A stretch of DNA of 64,000 nt from Roseburia sp. Its GTDB lineage: Bacteria; Bacillota; Clostridia; Lachnospirales; Lachnospiraceae. The stretch spans positions 73,396 through 137,395 of the forward strand of contig DMYD01000028.1 in NCBI GenBank assembly GCA_003483745.1, read 5' to 3'. Shown here piece by piece: positions 36,166-44,871 of the stretch. Both the position numbers and the translations under genes were made by a program. The number at the start of each line of letters is the position of its first letter. Within the stretch, counting starts at the first letter, position 1. Under the pieces are notes generated by a model. The model was not told the DNA's origin, ran no database searches, and was given only the letters and a program-made list of their open reading frames with translations.

Positions 36166-36198
36166 TGCCTTGGGAAGTATTTACCCAAGGCATTTTTT
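36166..36198 (+). terminator. Rho-independent terminator
   Basis: TGCCTTGGG pairs perfectly with CCCAAGGCA around a 9-base loop and is followed by six T. It is placed just after the HTH-like gene. Read-through transcription of the operon must pass it, so it could reduce expression of everything downstream. Confidence 0.9.
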
Positions 36199-36213
36199 AG
36201 ATAAGGCTGAAAT

Positions 36214-36495
36214 ATGAATTTTGATAAAACGTTAATTACTTTTCTTGATGGACAGATTGCTGAGTTGAAAAGAGAAAATGGAATTATAAATGAAATTATT
36301 CGTGATGATGTATTTTCAATTTTACAGGAGGGTAGTCGCAAACATCGGATAGTAGTGTATAATCTTTTTGACACACTGGTAGAGGTGCATAAGTTGGATA
36401 ATTCAAATGTAAAGTGGATGGAGATAAAGGGAATGGCTAAAAATGTATTGTCTGTGAACATATATAACAGATTGAATGAAATATGGCATAATTAA
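36214..36495 (+). CDS. Small protein of unknown function
   Basis: 93 residues with no recognised domain. The N-terminal third is helical and could form a coiled coil (FLDGQIAELKRENGIINEII). The rest is mixed alpha/beta with VYNLFDTLVEVHKLDNSN. There is an AAGGCTGAA ribosome-site candidate before the ATG. It lies between the terminator at 36166 and the GT2 gene at 36510 and is AT-rich like the neighbouring small gene. The two may form one unit, but the terminator lies between them. Confidence 0.6.
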   Translation: MNFDKTLITFLDGQIAELKRENGIINEIIRDDVFSILQEGSRKHRIVVYNLFDTLVEVHKLDNSNVKWMEIKGMAKNVLSVNIYNRLNEIWHN

Positions 36496-36509
36496 AGGGC
36501 AGGAAAAAC

Positions 36510-37247
36510 ATGAAAGTAAGTATTATTACCGTATCCTACAACAGTGAAAAGACAATTGCACATACAATAGAGTCTGTGTTAGCACAGACATATGATAACA
36601 TAGAATACTGGATCATTGATGGAAAAAGCAGCGATGGTACGGTAACTCTGGCAGAATCATATTGCAGTGCCATGGAACAAAAAGGAATTACATATCATAT
36701 TTTAAGTGAACCGGACGGTGGCATTTATGATGCCATGAATAAGGGAATACGGCTGGCAACAGGGGATGTGATTGGAATTATAAACAGTGATGACTGGTAT
36801 GAACCGGATGCTGTTGGGACTGCAGTTCATACTTTTGAGAAGACCGGATGCGATTTGATGTTTGCCAATATCCGGATGCACAAAGCAGATGGCAGCACTT
36901 TTATAAAGAAAGCACGCCTGCGCAAATTCCAGACATCAAGAGACTGGAATCATCCGACAACGTTTGTAAAAGCGGAATTGTATAAAAATTACCCATTTCG
37001 AAACAAGGGTATTCATGATGATTATGGATTCTTTTTACAGATGCGGAGCCAGAACCGGAAAATTGTTATTGTGGATCAGATACTTGCAAATTTTCATATG
37101 GGAGGTGCAAGCAATCACAAAGATCTGCGGGCATCGGTGAAAAGGATCAGGGACAGGTACCGCTATTGTTACCGCATCAATGGTTATAGCAGATGGTACA
37201 TGATCGAATGTGTGGCGATTGAAGCCGCAAAATTTATACTTGGATAG
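36510..37247 (+). CDS. Family 2 glycosyltransferase (WcaA-like)
   Basis: GT-A glycosyltransferase: SIITVSYNSEKTIAHTIESV, WIIDGKSSDGT and the metal site INSDDWYEPDAVG (near residue 93). GIHDDYGFFLQM and FHMGGASNHKDLR form the C-terminal catalytic part. At 245 residues it is the usual short WcaA-like form. Eight bases separate it from the GT4 gene, so the two are likely co-translated and act on consecutive sugars of one repeat unit. Confidence 0.93.
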   Translation: MKVSIITVSYNSEKTIAHTIESVLAQTYDNIEYWIIDGKSSDGTVTLAESYCSAMEQKGITYHILSEPDGGIYDAMNKGIRLATGDVIGIINSDDWYEPDAVGTAVHTFEKTGCDLMFANIRMHKADGSTFIKKARLRKFQTSRDWNHPTTFVKAELYKNYPFRNKGIHDDYGFFLQMRSQNRKIVIVDQILANFHMGGASNHKDLRASVKRIRDRYRYCYRINGYSRWYMIECVAIEAAKFILG

Positions 37248-37255
37248 GAATTGTT

Positions 37256-38497
37256 ATGAAAATACTACAAATCAATAGTCATTATAATCAGGGCGGCGCG
37301 GCCCGCATCGTAGCCTGCATACACCGTCAGCTTTTAGAAGATGGTGAAGAATCCTATGTTGCGTATGGCAGAGGTACAGGGGATGAAGAAAAAAATGTCG
37401 TCTGCATTGATAAAAAATACGAGGTATATTTGTCTGCGTTGTTATGCCGGATTACCGGATTAAACGGCTGGTGGAATAAAAAGGCGGCAAAAAGACTGAT
37501 TGCGCTGATGGACGAGATACAGCCGGATATTGTGCATATCCACACACTTCACGGTTATTATATGAATTTTAGAATGTTAATGAAATATCTGGATGAGCAT
37601 CAGATACCGTGTGTCTGGACATTTCATGACTGCCATGCGTTTACCGGAAACTGTGGTTATTATTTTGCATGCCGAAAGTGGGAAAATGGCTGTGGCAGCT
37701 GTCCGGACAAAAAGAGATATCCGAAAAGCCAGTTCTTTGATTTTTCCCGCTATATGTGGAAAAAGAAAAAAGAATGGTTTACAAAAGGTGACAGGAAAAT
37801 CATCGTGACACCATCAGATTGGCTGACAGAGGAGACAAAAAAATCGTTTTTTGGAAAATATCCTTGTGTTACGATCCGGAATGGAATTGATGCCGAGCAC
37901 ACTTTTTATCCAAGAGATAAAGCAGAATGCCGAAAAAAATATGGATTTACAATGCAGGATAAACTGGTACTTGGCATGGCAGCAGGATTTTCTGATGAGA
38001 GAAAAGGCGCAAAATTCCTGATTGGATCTGCAAAAGCGATGGAAAATGAGGCAAAATTCATTTTAGTTGGCTGGGAAGAAAAGAATAATTCTTTATTAGA
38101 AGGAATTTCTAACGTAATTACAGTGCCAAACACGAAAGATACGGATGCTTTGGCGGAATATTATAGCCTGGCAGACGTGTTTGTGATACCATCTCTGGCA
38201 GAAAACTATGCAACCGTTACATTAGAGTCCATGGCATGCGGAACACCGGTGGTGGGATTTGATGCAGGCGGGATACCGGAACAGCTGACAGAAAACAAAG
38301 GAATTGTCGTAAAAACGGCAGATCAGGGGGCATTGACAGAGGCAGTCCGTAAGGCACTTACTTCTGAAAGTGGTTTGCTTTGCGGTGATGAACTGGCAGA
38401 AAAGATCAGACAGAATAACTCAATTAAACAGATGACGGAAACTTACAAAGAAATATATCGCGAACTGTTACGTGAAAAAAGTGAGGTTTTTATTTAG
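37256..38497 (+). CDS. Family 4 glycosyltransferase
   Basis: GT-B fold retaining glycosyltransferase. INSHYNQGGAARIVACIHR at the N-terminus is the glycine-rich acceptor loop, and WTFHDCHAFTGNCGYYF with four nearby Cys residues (CRKWENGCGSCPD) is typical of a GT4 subgroup in capsule loci. The donor site is the E-x7-E motif in PSLAENYATVTLESMACGTP. At 413 residues it is full length. The next gene, 11 bases on, starts the DUF262 module. Confidence 0.93.
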   Translation: MKILQINSHYNQGGAARIVACIHRQLLEDGEESYVAYGRGTGDEEKNVVCIDKKYEVYLSALLCRITGLNGWWNKKAAKRLIALMDEIQPDIVHIHTLHGYYMNFRMLMKYLDEHQIPCVWTFHDCHAFTGNCGYYFACRKWENGCGSCPDKKRYPKSQFFDFSRYMWKKKKEWFTKGDRKIIVTPSDWLTEETKKSFFGKYPCVTIRNGIDAEHTFYPRDKAECRKKYGFTMQDKLVLGMAAGFSDERKGAKFLIGSAKAMENEAKFILVGWEEKNNSLLEGISNVITVPNTKDTDALAEYYSLADVFVIPSLAENYATVTLESMACGTPVVGFDAGGIPEQLTENKGIVVKTADQGALTEAVRKALTSESGLLCGDELAEKIRQNNSIKQMTETYKEIYRELLREKSEVFI

Positions 38498-38508
38498 AGG
38501 ATTGGAAA

Positions 38509-39750
38509 ATGGAAAAAAAAGTAAAAGAAGAATTAGACAAGTTAATAATTATTGGAAATGAGAGTGGAATGTTACGAACGTCAACCGTAAAACAGTTACT
38601 CAATGATTTAAATAAAAAGACAGAACAAGATTTTGAAGAGGCTGTTCAATATGTAGAAGAAAAGAATATTGGACTTAATACGGATGATTCTGAAAATAAA
38701 TTGTTTCTGGATTCAAGTAAAATTGCCATTGTGCCAAAAACATTGAGTGTTGGATCAATTGTAAAAAAAATAAGATATGAAGAAATTAATCTCGACACAG
38801 AATTTCAAAGGAAAAGAAGCTTGTGGAAAAATGATGTTAAGAGTCAGTTGATTGAGTCTTTTATGGTTCAGTTGCCTGTGCCTCCGATGTATTTTGATGG
38901 AAAGGATGCGAACAGCTGGCTTGTTATTGATGGGTTGCAGCGCCTTTGTACGTTAAAGGAGTTTTTGCTGGATAAAACACTGATATTGTCTGATATGGAA
39001 TATCTTGCAGATTATAATGGGTGCACATTTGATGATTTACCAAGAATTTATCAAAGAAGAGTGGAGGAGGCTCAGATTGCTTTTTATTTGATATTACCAG
39101 ATACACCAGAGAATGTGAAATATAGTCTGTTCAAAAGGATTAATACGCCTGGGCTAAAGTTAGAACCACAAGAAATCAGACATGCACTATACCAGGGAAA
39201 AGCAACCATATATTTAAAGGAACTTGCGGAAAATGAAATATTTACCACGGCGACGGATGGTGATGTTCCGACAGAAAGAATGTTGGATCGAGAGATGGTA
39301 TTGCGATATTTGGCATTAAGGTGCCTGGGGGAGGGAGCATATAAGAATAATACATTGAACGGATATTTATGTGAGACTATGGATTTTTTAAATTCACAGG
39401 AAGAACCTTTTTTTCGGGATAATAAAGAATTGTTTTTTGAAGCGTTGGAATGTTGTTATCATATTTTTGGAAGATTGGCATTTCGCAGGATATCTTATAG
39501 CAGACCAACAGAAAAAAAACCATTTAATTCAGCATTGTTTGAGGGGTGGACAAATGCTGTTGCAGAATTGTCAGAACAGGAAAGACTATTATTAGAAGAA
39601 CGAAAGGACATTCTTATTCAAAAGTTCATTGCAGAAATAGAGAAAAGAAGCACATTTAACAATGATATCAGTTCTGGTAAATATCGCTCATTTGTAAGAC
39701 GGAATGAAGCAATCAGACAGATGGTAAGGGAGGTTTTGGAGTATGCTTAA
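38509..39750 (+). CDS. DUF262-domain protein (ParB/Srx-like NTPase fold), module D first gene
   Basis: The DUF262/GmrSD N-terminal type motifs are visible: LDTEFQRKRSLW (near residue 97) and VIDGLQRLCTLKEFL (near 140), a variant of the usual DGQQR where Gln is replaced by Leu. PGLKLEPQEIRHALYQG matches the conserved N-x-x-G-x-x-L-x-x-x-E-x-R-x-A region of the family. No DUF1524 HNH domain follows, so this is not a complete GmrSD enzyme. The gene overlaps the DUF3696-type ATPase by eight bases. The family acts as a nucleotide-hydrolysing or sensing component of modification-dependent restriction, so a defence role is inferred. Confidence 0.85.
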   Translation: MEKKVKEELDKLIIIGNESGMLRTSTVKQLLNDLNKKTEQDFEEAVQYVEEKNIGLNTDDSENKLFLDSSKIAIVPKTLSVGSIVKKIRYEEINLDTEFQRKRSLWKNDVKSQLIESFMVQLPVPPMYFDGKDANSWLVIDGLQRLCTLKEFLLDKTLILSDMEYLADYNGCTFDDLPRIYQRRVEEAQIAFYLILPDTPENVKYSLFKRINTPGLKLEPQEIRHALYQGKATIYLKELAENEIFTTATDGDVPTERMLDREMVLRYLALRCLGEGAYKNNTLNGYLCETMDFLNSQEEPFFRDNKELFFEALECCYHIFGRLAFRRISYSRPTEKKPFNSALFEGWTNAVAELSEQERLLLEERKDILIQKFIAEIEKRSTFNNDISSGKYRSFVRRNEAIRQMVREVLEYA

Positions 39751-40834
39751 AAAAATTAAATTAAAGAATTTTAAATGTTTTGAAGATATTGAATTTGAAC
39801 TTGGAAATGTAAATCTTCTTGCTGGTTCAAATGGTTGTGGAAAATCCTCTTTTATACAGGCATTACTGCTATTGCGTCAGTCTATAGAGAGGGACAAGGA
39901 TCTGCAGTCATTAGAATTATATGGTCATTACATTAATTTGGGATTAGCAAAAGATATTATGTATGAAGATGCAAAAAACAATGAATTAAAAATTGAATTA
40001 TGGAATGAAAATAGTGCATATCTTGGTGTATCCCCACAATATGATGCAGAAAAATATATTTTAACAACCAACATAGAAAAAAAAGGAGATTTTTCCGATT
40101 TTAATATTTTTTCATCTACATTTGAATATGTTTCAGCAGAACGAATTGTTCCACAAAATATATTTTCAGCCATTACATTTGATGATCAATTAGGAAATCG
40201 TGGAGAAAACACTATGAGCTTTCTGGAAAAAAAGGGGCTGACGATACATGTTGAAAAAAATTTATGTGTCGATGGATCAGAGCAGGATTATTTATTGTTT
40301 CAGGTGGATGAATGGCTGAATAAATTATTTGATGGTTTTCGACTTAATATCACAAAACTTGCAGAAGCTGATTCTGTTAATTTACATTATCAGGAAAAAG
40401 GAGAAAATCATATGAGTGCGTATCGCAGGGCTGTGAATGTCGGTTTTGGGATCACATACGTACTGCCGGTTCTTGTTGCGTTATTAAAAGCGAAAAAAGG
40501 GGATTTGGTTATTGTTGAAAATCCAGAGGCTCATTTACATCCTAAGGCGCAGAGAATTATGGGAGAAATTATATTGCGTGCAGCTTCTGTAGGGGTTCAG
40601 GTAATTCTAGAAACACATAGTGATCATGTTTTAAATGGTATTCGTTTAGGAATAAAACAGGGGATCATTGACAGTCCGGAAAAGGTAAAAAATTATTTTT
40701 TTACACGTGAAAATATTGGAATTGGATATCATGTGAATGTATATGCGCCTAATATTGATCAGGAGGGAAATATTGATTTATGGCCGAATGGATTTTTTGA
40801 TGAATGGGATAAGGCACTTATGGATTTATACTAA
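39743..40834 (+). CDS. AAA ATPase of DUF3696 type (module D second gene)
   Basis: RecF/OLD-like ATPase: Walker A GSNGCGKS at residues 28-35, VGFGITYVLPVLVALLKAKK, then VIVENPEAHLHPKAQ near 257, where the Walker B Asp-Glu is Glu-Asn as in this subfamily. VILETHSDHVLNGIRLG is the switch region. The C-terminus IDLWPNGFFDEWDKAL is the characteristic DUF3696 end. At 363 residues it is the usual length. It overlaps the DUF262 gene and is followed after 17 bases by a 247-residue partner. Pairing of DUF262 with such ATPases suggests a nucleic-acid-targeting defence system. Confidence 0.86.
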   Translation: MLKKIKLKNFKCFEDIEFELGNVNLLAGSNGCGKSSFIQALLLLRQSIERDKDLQSLELYGHYINLGLAKDIMYEDAKNNELKIELWNENSAYLGVSPQYDAEKYILTTNIEKKGDFSDFNIFSSTFEYVSAERIVPQNIFSAITFDDQLGNRGENTMSFLEKKGLTIHVEKNLCVDGSEQDYLLFQVDEWLNKLFDGFRLNITKLAEADSVNLHYQEKGENHMSAYRRAVNVGFGITYVLPVLVALLKAKKGDLVIVENPEAHLHPKAQRIMGEIILRAASVGVQVILETHSDHVLNGIRLGIKQGIIDSPEKVKNYFFTRENIGIGYHVNVYAPNIDQEGNIDLWPNGFFDEWDKALMDLY

Positions 40835-40851
40835 AAGGATAAGGTGAAAAA

Positions 40852-41595
40852 GTGGAAATTGTTACGAATGATATGATTCCTGATGGAAAATTCAAAAATA
40901 AATATGAGGCAATAAAGTCAATAAGAGAATGTCTAAAGATGCTGACGGAGATAAGAAATAAAACAAGCTTTGTAAAATTATCGGCATCGGCGAATGTATT
41001 CCGGGGGATGGAATTGGCAGAAGGGTATTATTTTGAACAACTTTTCAGTGAAAACATAGAACTGTTACCACAAAAAGATAAAGCATTATTGCGAACACTT
41101 CTGGTAAATTTTAATATGATTCAATTGCCGGAGGGTAAATTTATATACAGGGGAAAAGAATCTAAAAATTGTGTATGGGTACATATGCATCAAGGTCTGG
41201 TTTTTAGTATTCCCATAGAACCTGATATGGAAGAGAAGTTTTTAAGAGGTAAATTCGTTTCGGCAGATGGCAAAGAAAAAGATGTTATGATTCCAAATTT
41301 GTCAAAAATAGAACATCTGAAAGTTCATCAAAAAAGGTTGGGAATCCGCAAGTATGAATTTAATCCCAAACACAAAGTGAATGTAGGGTGGGGAACGGAA
41401 ATGGATCTGAATGATGCAGAGGCACAGGAATTGTTGCTTAAAGCACTGCCAGTGGATGAAAAAGAAAGTCATTTGGTAGCAAAGAAAAATGGAAAATACT
41501 ATTCTTTCCGTTGTCATTATGGTAACTGTTATCATGGTTATTGGGATAATACTATGCCAGAAAAAAATCGTCGGATTGCAGATGGCATAGTGTAG
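40852..41595 (+). CDS. Unknown protein, module D third gene
   Basis: 247 residues from a GTG at 40852 behind AAGGATAAGG. No family is recognised. The N-terminal half is helical. The C-terminal half contains HKVNVGWGTEMDLNDAEAQ and YYSFRCHYGNCYHGYWDN, a His/Cys/aromatic-rich block that could hold a catalytic or metal site. Its position directly behind the DUF262/ATPase pair, before the next capsule gene, marks it as the third member and perhaps the effector of the module. Confidence 0.75.
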   Translation: MEIVTNDMIPDGKFKNKYEAIKSIRECLKMLTEIRNKTSFVKLSASANVFRGMELAEGYYFEQLFSENIELLPQKDKALLRTLLVNFNMIQLPEGKFIYRGKESKNCVWVHMHQGLVFSIPIEPDMEEKFLRGKFVSADGKEKDVMIPNLSKIEHLKVHQKRLGIRKYEFNPKHKVNVGWGTEMDLNDAEAQELLLKALPVDEKESHLVAKKNGKYYSFRCHYGNCYHGYWDNTMPEKNRRIADGIV

Positions 41596-41617
41596 AGAAG
41601 AAAAGTGGAGAAAAACA

Positions 41618-42568
41618 ATGCGTATTTCAGTCTGCATGGGTGTCTATAATGGTGAAAAATATATCAAAGAACAGTTAGAAAGCATTCGTCTGCAGACAAG
41701 ACAGCCGGACGAAGTGATTCTGTGTGACGATAGGTCGACAGATACAACCTGTCAGGTAGTAGATGAATATCTGACAGAACATTCAGAACTTACAGGCTGG
41801 TCTTTTTTGCATAACGAAAAGAATCTTGGATATCCGGAAAACTTTTATTATGTGATGGATTGCTGCACTGGGGATATCGTATTTCTGGCAGATCAGGATG
41901 ACATCTGGGACAAGCACAAGATAGAACGGATGTGTGAAATGCTGGATGAGCATGAAGATGTAAAGGTACTGGCATGTACCTTTGGACTGATCGATAGTGA
42001 AGCGAAAGAGATCCATTCTATGATGGCTCCGACAGAGGGAAAAAAGAGAGGCGACTTTCACGAAGTATCCATTCGTCAGGTGTTTTATAAATGTGAATGG
42101 CCTGGAATGGTGTTGGCATACCGCAATGCATGGTATCAGAGAAAAAAGGAGAAGAGTTCTATTCCACATGATTTTAAAATCTGTGCGCAGGCGGCAGAAA
42201 AGCACGGTTTCTGGCAACTGGAAGAAGTACTTGCATATCATAGAAGACATGAACATAATACAGGTGGAGAAGAACACCGGATACACAAACTGTTAAATAA
42301 GAAACGAAAATTAAAAGAAATTTCAGATTACCGGACAATACTGGATGCATTTGAAAGAGAACAGGTAATGCGGACGGAAGATGGGCTGCTGGCGCTGAAA
42401 CAGAAACAGAAATCTATGAAAGGCAGACAGGAAGCACTTCTTTCAGGAAAAATAACGAGCGTATTGAAAAATGCGTGGAGATATAGGGGAGAAGTCAGAG
42501 GGGTGACAGTAGTGTGTGATCTTTTGATCGTGAAGCAGAAAGATGGGGACAGATATGAAATTAAATAA
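41618..42568 (+). CDS. Family 2 glycosyltransferase (rhamnosyltransferase-like), 3' end rebuilt at a module border
   Basis: GT-A enzyme: SVCMGVYNGEKYIKEQLESI, VILCDDRSTDTT, ENFYYVMDCC, then the metal site FLADQDDIWDKHK (near residue 90) typical of rhamnosyl/galactosyltransferases. At 316 residues it is full length. Its last residues LLIVKQKDGDRYEIK are encoded by DNA that is repeated, with one change, after the Septu module (44872), where the reading would be LLIVKQKGNESIG-stop. The current end therefore appears to have been replaced when the module entered. The next gene starts inside it. Confidence 0.92.
   Translation: MRISVCMGVYNGEKYIKEQLESIRLQTRQPDEVILCDDRSTDTTCQVVDEYLTEHSELTGWSFLHNEKNLGYPENFYYVMDCCTGDIVFLADQDDIWDKHKIERMCEMLDEHEDVKVLACTFGLIDSEAKEIHSMMAPTEGKKRGDFHEVSIRQVFYKCEWPGMVLAYRNAWYQRKKEKSSIPHDFKICAQAAEKHGFWQLEEVLAYHRRHEHNTGGEEHRIHKLLNKKRKLKEISDYRTILDAFEREQVMRTEDGLLALKQKQKSMKGRQEALLSGKITSVLKNAWRYRGEVRGVTVVCDLLIVKQKDGDRYEIK
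42521..42542 (+). repeat. Left copy of the direct repeat bracketing the Septu module
   Basis: 22 bases at the 3' end of the GT2 gene, identical at 21 of 22 positions to 44872-44893 and in the same orientation. The one difference is the ninth base, C here and A there, a silent change in an Ile codon. Confidence 0.88.
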
Positions 42569-43865
42569 AATAGAATTAATTAATTTTCGTGGCATATCAG
42601 ATATGGAAATAGAATTTGATAAAAGAGCAACTGTTATATATGGAATTAACGGCATGGGGAAATCAGCCGTTTTAGAAGCCTGCAATATTTTATTTTCTAA
42701 GATTTTAAGTGAAGCGGCTATGGATAGCCATATTGGAAGTTGTGTAATCACAAAAAAAGATGTAAAAGCTGGCGAGACAAAAACGGAAATAAGGGCACAT
42801 ATTTCGGATGGTAACGAAAATTACACATATTACCGAAAACGTGTGGATAATCAAAATAAGCATAAAGGTGAACTTTTGGAATTAATAGTACAAAGAATCC
42901 GGGAAAATTATATAGGCGAGATTGTATCGGAAGAAGACGAAGAAGATAAGGTTGGAATAGGGAAAAGAGGCGTTTTACATTTAAATGAAAAGGCATTGCC
43001 GATATATGTTTATTATGGAGTGAACCGCAATGCGGAAAGCAGATCTGCAGTACGTAAAAAGTATACTGGAATTACGGGAAAATTAGATGCATGGCGGGAT
43101 GATATTTTTGAAGGAAAAGCTGATTTTACACTGTTTTTTGAATGGTTTCGCAGTCGTCAGGAATACGAGAATAGTATTAAGATAGAAACCAGTACATTTG
43201 TTGATAAACAATCAGAGGCAGCGAGAACAGCAATATTAAAGGCATTGGGGCAAAATTTTTCTAATCTCAGGATAAAAGTGACGGAGGACGAGGCAGAACT
43301 TGTTCTTGTAAAAAATGGATGTGAACTAAGTGTCAAACAATTATCCGATGGAGAAAAAAATGTTATGGCAATGGTAGGAGATATTGCAAGAAGGCTGTCT
43401 ATTGCTAATGCATCTGCGGAAAATATTTTAGAAGGGGAAGGAATCGTTTTGATTGATGAGATCGATCTGCATCTTCACCCAAGCTGGCAGGCAGTGATTC
43501 TGCCGGTATTATTAAATACTTTTCCGCATCTTCAGTTTATTGTGACAACACATTCTTCAAAAGTGCTCGGAGAAACCGGAGATGATGTGAAAATAATAAA
43601 GCTGGAAATGCAGGATGAAGATAAGGTGGAGGCACATGAAATACCATCATTAAAAGGGTGGGATGTGAATACTATACTGGAAAAATATATGGGAACAAGT
43701 TCTATCAATCTTGATACCAAGGACAAAATTGATCATATGTTTGAGTTGATTCAGGAAGAAAAGTACGATGAGGCAGAACAGATAGCGGATGAAATAGAGC
43801 AGATAACGGATTCAGAAAATCTGAGTGTAGTCAGGGCAAGGGTATTGATCGCAAGGGGAAGGTAA
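42555..43865 (+). CDS. ptuA: Septu-type ATPase PtuA (module E)
   Basis: An AAA ATPase with MKLNKIELINFRGI at the start, Walker A GINGMGKS (residues 30-37), LSDGEKNVMAMVGDIARRL (signature), Walker B IVLIDEIDLHLHPSW near 298 and FIVTTHSSKVLGE. The start at 42555 gives this canonical N-terminus and has GGGGAC before it; the ATG at 42543 is the alternative. It is followed with no gap by a PtuB-like HNH protein, the pair that defines Septu. The C-terminal 60 residues are helical and acidic. Septu pairs protect against phage; here no reverse transcriptase is nearby, so this is not a retron. Confidence 0.87.
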   Translation: MKLNKIELINFRGISDMEIEFDKRATVIYGINGMGKSAVLEACNILFSKILSEAAMDSHIGSCVITKKDVKAGETKTEIRAHISDGNENYTYYRKRVDNQNKHKGELLELIVQRIRENYIGEIVSEEDEEDKVGIGKRGVLHLNEKALPIYVYYGVNRNAESRSAVRKKYTGITGKLDAWRDDIFEGKADFTLFFEWFRSRQEYENSIKIETSTFVDKQSEAARTAILKALGQNFSNLRIKVTEDEAELVLVKNGCELSVKQLSDGEKNVMAMVGDIARRLSIANASAENILEGEGIVLIDEIDLHLHPSWQAVILPVLLNTFPHLQFIVTTHSSKVLGETGDDVKIIKLEMQDEDKVEAHEIPSLKGWDVNTILEKYMGTSSINLDTKDKIDHMFELIQEEKYDEAEQIADEIEQITDSENLSVVRARVLIARGR

Positions 43866-44495
43866 ATGATATATATACAAAAAGACAAAGAGCCGGATGA
43901 GATAGTAAACTGGAAAAAGAAATTTAAAAATAAAAATAAGCGGAAACCATGTTATGAAGATATAAAAAGCGAGCCGGAAAAACAGCAGTTAAAGGAAGCT
44001 TTGCTTCATGAACAGAAGTATTTGTGCTGTTATTGCTGCAACAGAATATCAGATGATAGTTCCCATATTGAACATTTTGTACCACAGAGTAAGGATAGTG
44101 GTTTGTCATTAGAATACTCAAATCTGCATGCATCCTGCCAGGGCGAAAATGGTGATATGAAACATTGTGGTCATGCGAAAGGAAATGATTATGATAAAGC
44201 ATTATTGATTTCACCATTGGATAAGAACTGTGAGAAAAGATTTGCCTATTCGGTAAACGGTAAAATTGAACCGAGTAATCTGTCAGATCAGGGAGCTGAA
44301 TATACGATAAAACTACTTGCATTAAATGATGAGAGACTGAAAAAAGCAAGAGAAGAAGCCATGTGGACAGCGGGAGTATTCTATGCGCAGGGGGAGAAGG
44401 AAAGAGAAACGCTGATTAAGCAATATAGTAATCCGGCAGATGGAAAAAGGGTGCCTTTTTGTAATGCCATTTTGTATCAATTGAGAAAGGATTAG
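43866..44495 (+). CDS. ptuB: Septu-type HNH endonuclease PtuB (module E)
   Basis: HNH-family protein of the type found with PtuA (TIGR02646-like). A CxxC knuckle (CCYCCNRIS, near residue 54), SSHIEHFVPQSKDS with the catalytic His pair (near 67), YSNLHASCQG and HCGHAKGNDYD make up a zinc-stabilised beta-beta-alpha nuclease. At 209 residues it is typical. It begins at the base after the PtuA stop. As the effector it is expected to cut nucleic acid when PtuA senses phage; this is established for Septu generally and inferred here. Confidence 0.88.
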   Translation: MIYIQKDKEPDEIVNWKKKFKNKNKRKPCYEDIKSEPEKQQLKEALLHEQKYLCCYCCNRISDDSSHIEHFVPQSKDSGLSLEYSNLHASCQGENGDMKHCGHAKGNDYDKALLISPLDKNCEKRFAYSVNGKIEPSNLSDQGAEYTIKLLALNDERLKKAREEAMWTAGVFYAQGEKERETLIKQYSNPADGKRVPFCNAILYQLRKD

Positions 44496-44499
44496 GAAA

Positions 44500-44871
44500 G
44501 TGCTGGATCGAAATAGTGTCCTGACATTGATGGAAGAATGTTTCTGGGACGAGATAGAAGCTTTTACAATAGAGTGTGTCAGTGAATTTGGGACAGATGA
44601 ATTGGAAATAATTTTTACAGATTATCTGGTGGATTATGCAAGTTTGGATGAAATTGAAGAATTGAAAATTACGGATATGGAAATAGAATGTGACGACGGT
44701 GTTGAGACTGTGAGTGGCGAAATGCGACTGGATATTCTGGTGGAAGGATATGCACATTGGGATGGCAGTGAGGAATATCTTGGAACGGAAGAAACGGAGA
44801 TTTACTATAAATATTCCTTTGAGATGATGAATGGGAAAGTGATATCGGAAATAGAGTTAGAAATGTCATAA
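44500..44871 (+). CDS. Acidic small protein associated with the Septu module
   Basis: 123 residues from a GTG at 44500, four bases after ptuB. It is strongly acidic. The second half looks beta-rich (VSGEMRLDILVEGYAHWDGS, then EIYYKYSFEMMNGKVISEIE). No family is assigned with confidence. It lies inside the direct repeats that bracket the module, so it travelled with ptuAB and is probably functionally tied to it, perhaps as a DNA-mimic regulator, an inhibitor of the nuclease or a sensor. Confidence 0.72.
   Translation: MLDRNSVLTLMEECFWDEIEAFTIECVSEFGTDELEIIFTDYLVDYASLDEIEELKITDMEIECDDGVETVSGEMRLDILVEGYAHWDGSEEYLGTEETEIYYKYSFEMMNGKVISEIELEMS

Noticed and set aside
38509..41595. GmrSD type IV restriction enzyme
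   Set aside because: The DUF262 half is present, but no DUF1524 HNH domain is seen in any of the three proteins.
42555..44495. Retron with PtuAB effector
   Set aside because: No reverse transcriptase gene or msr/msd-like repeat lies next to the pair; Septu without a retron is the simpler call.
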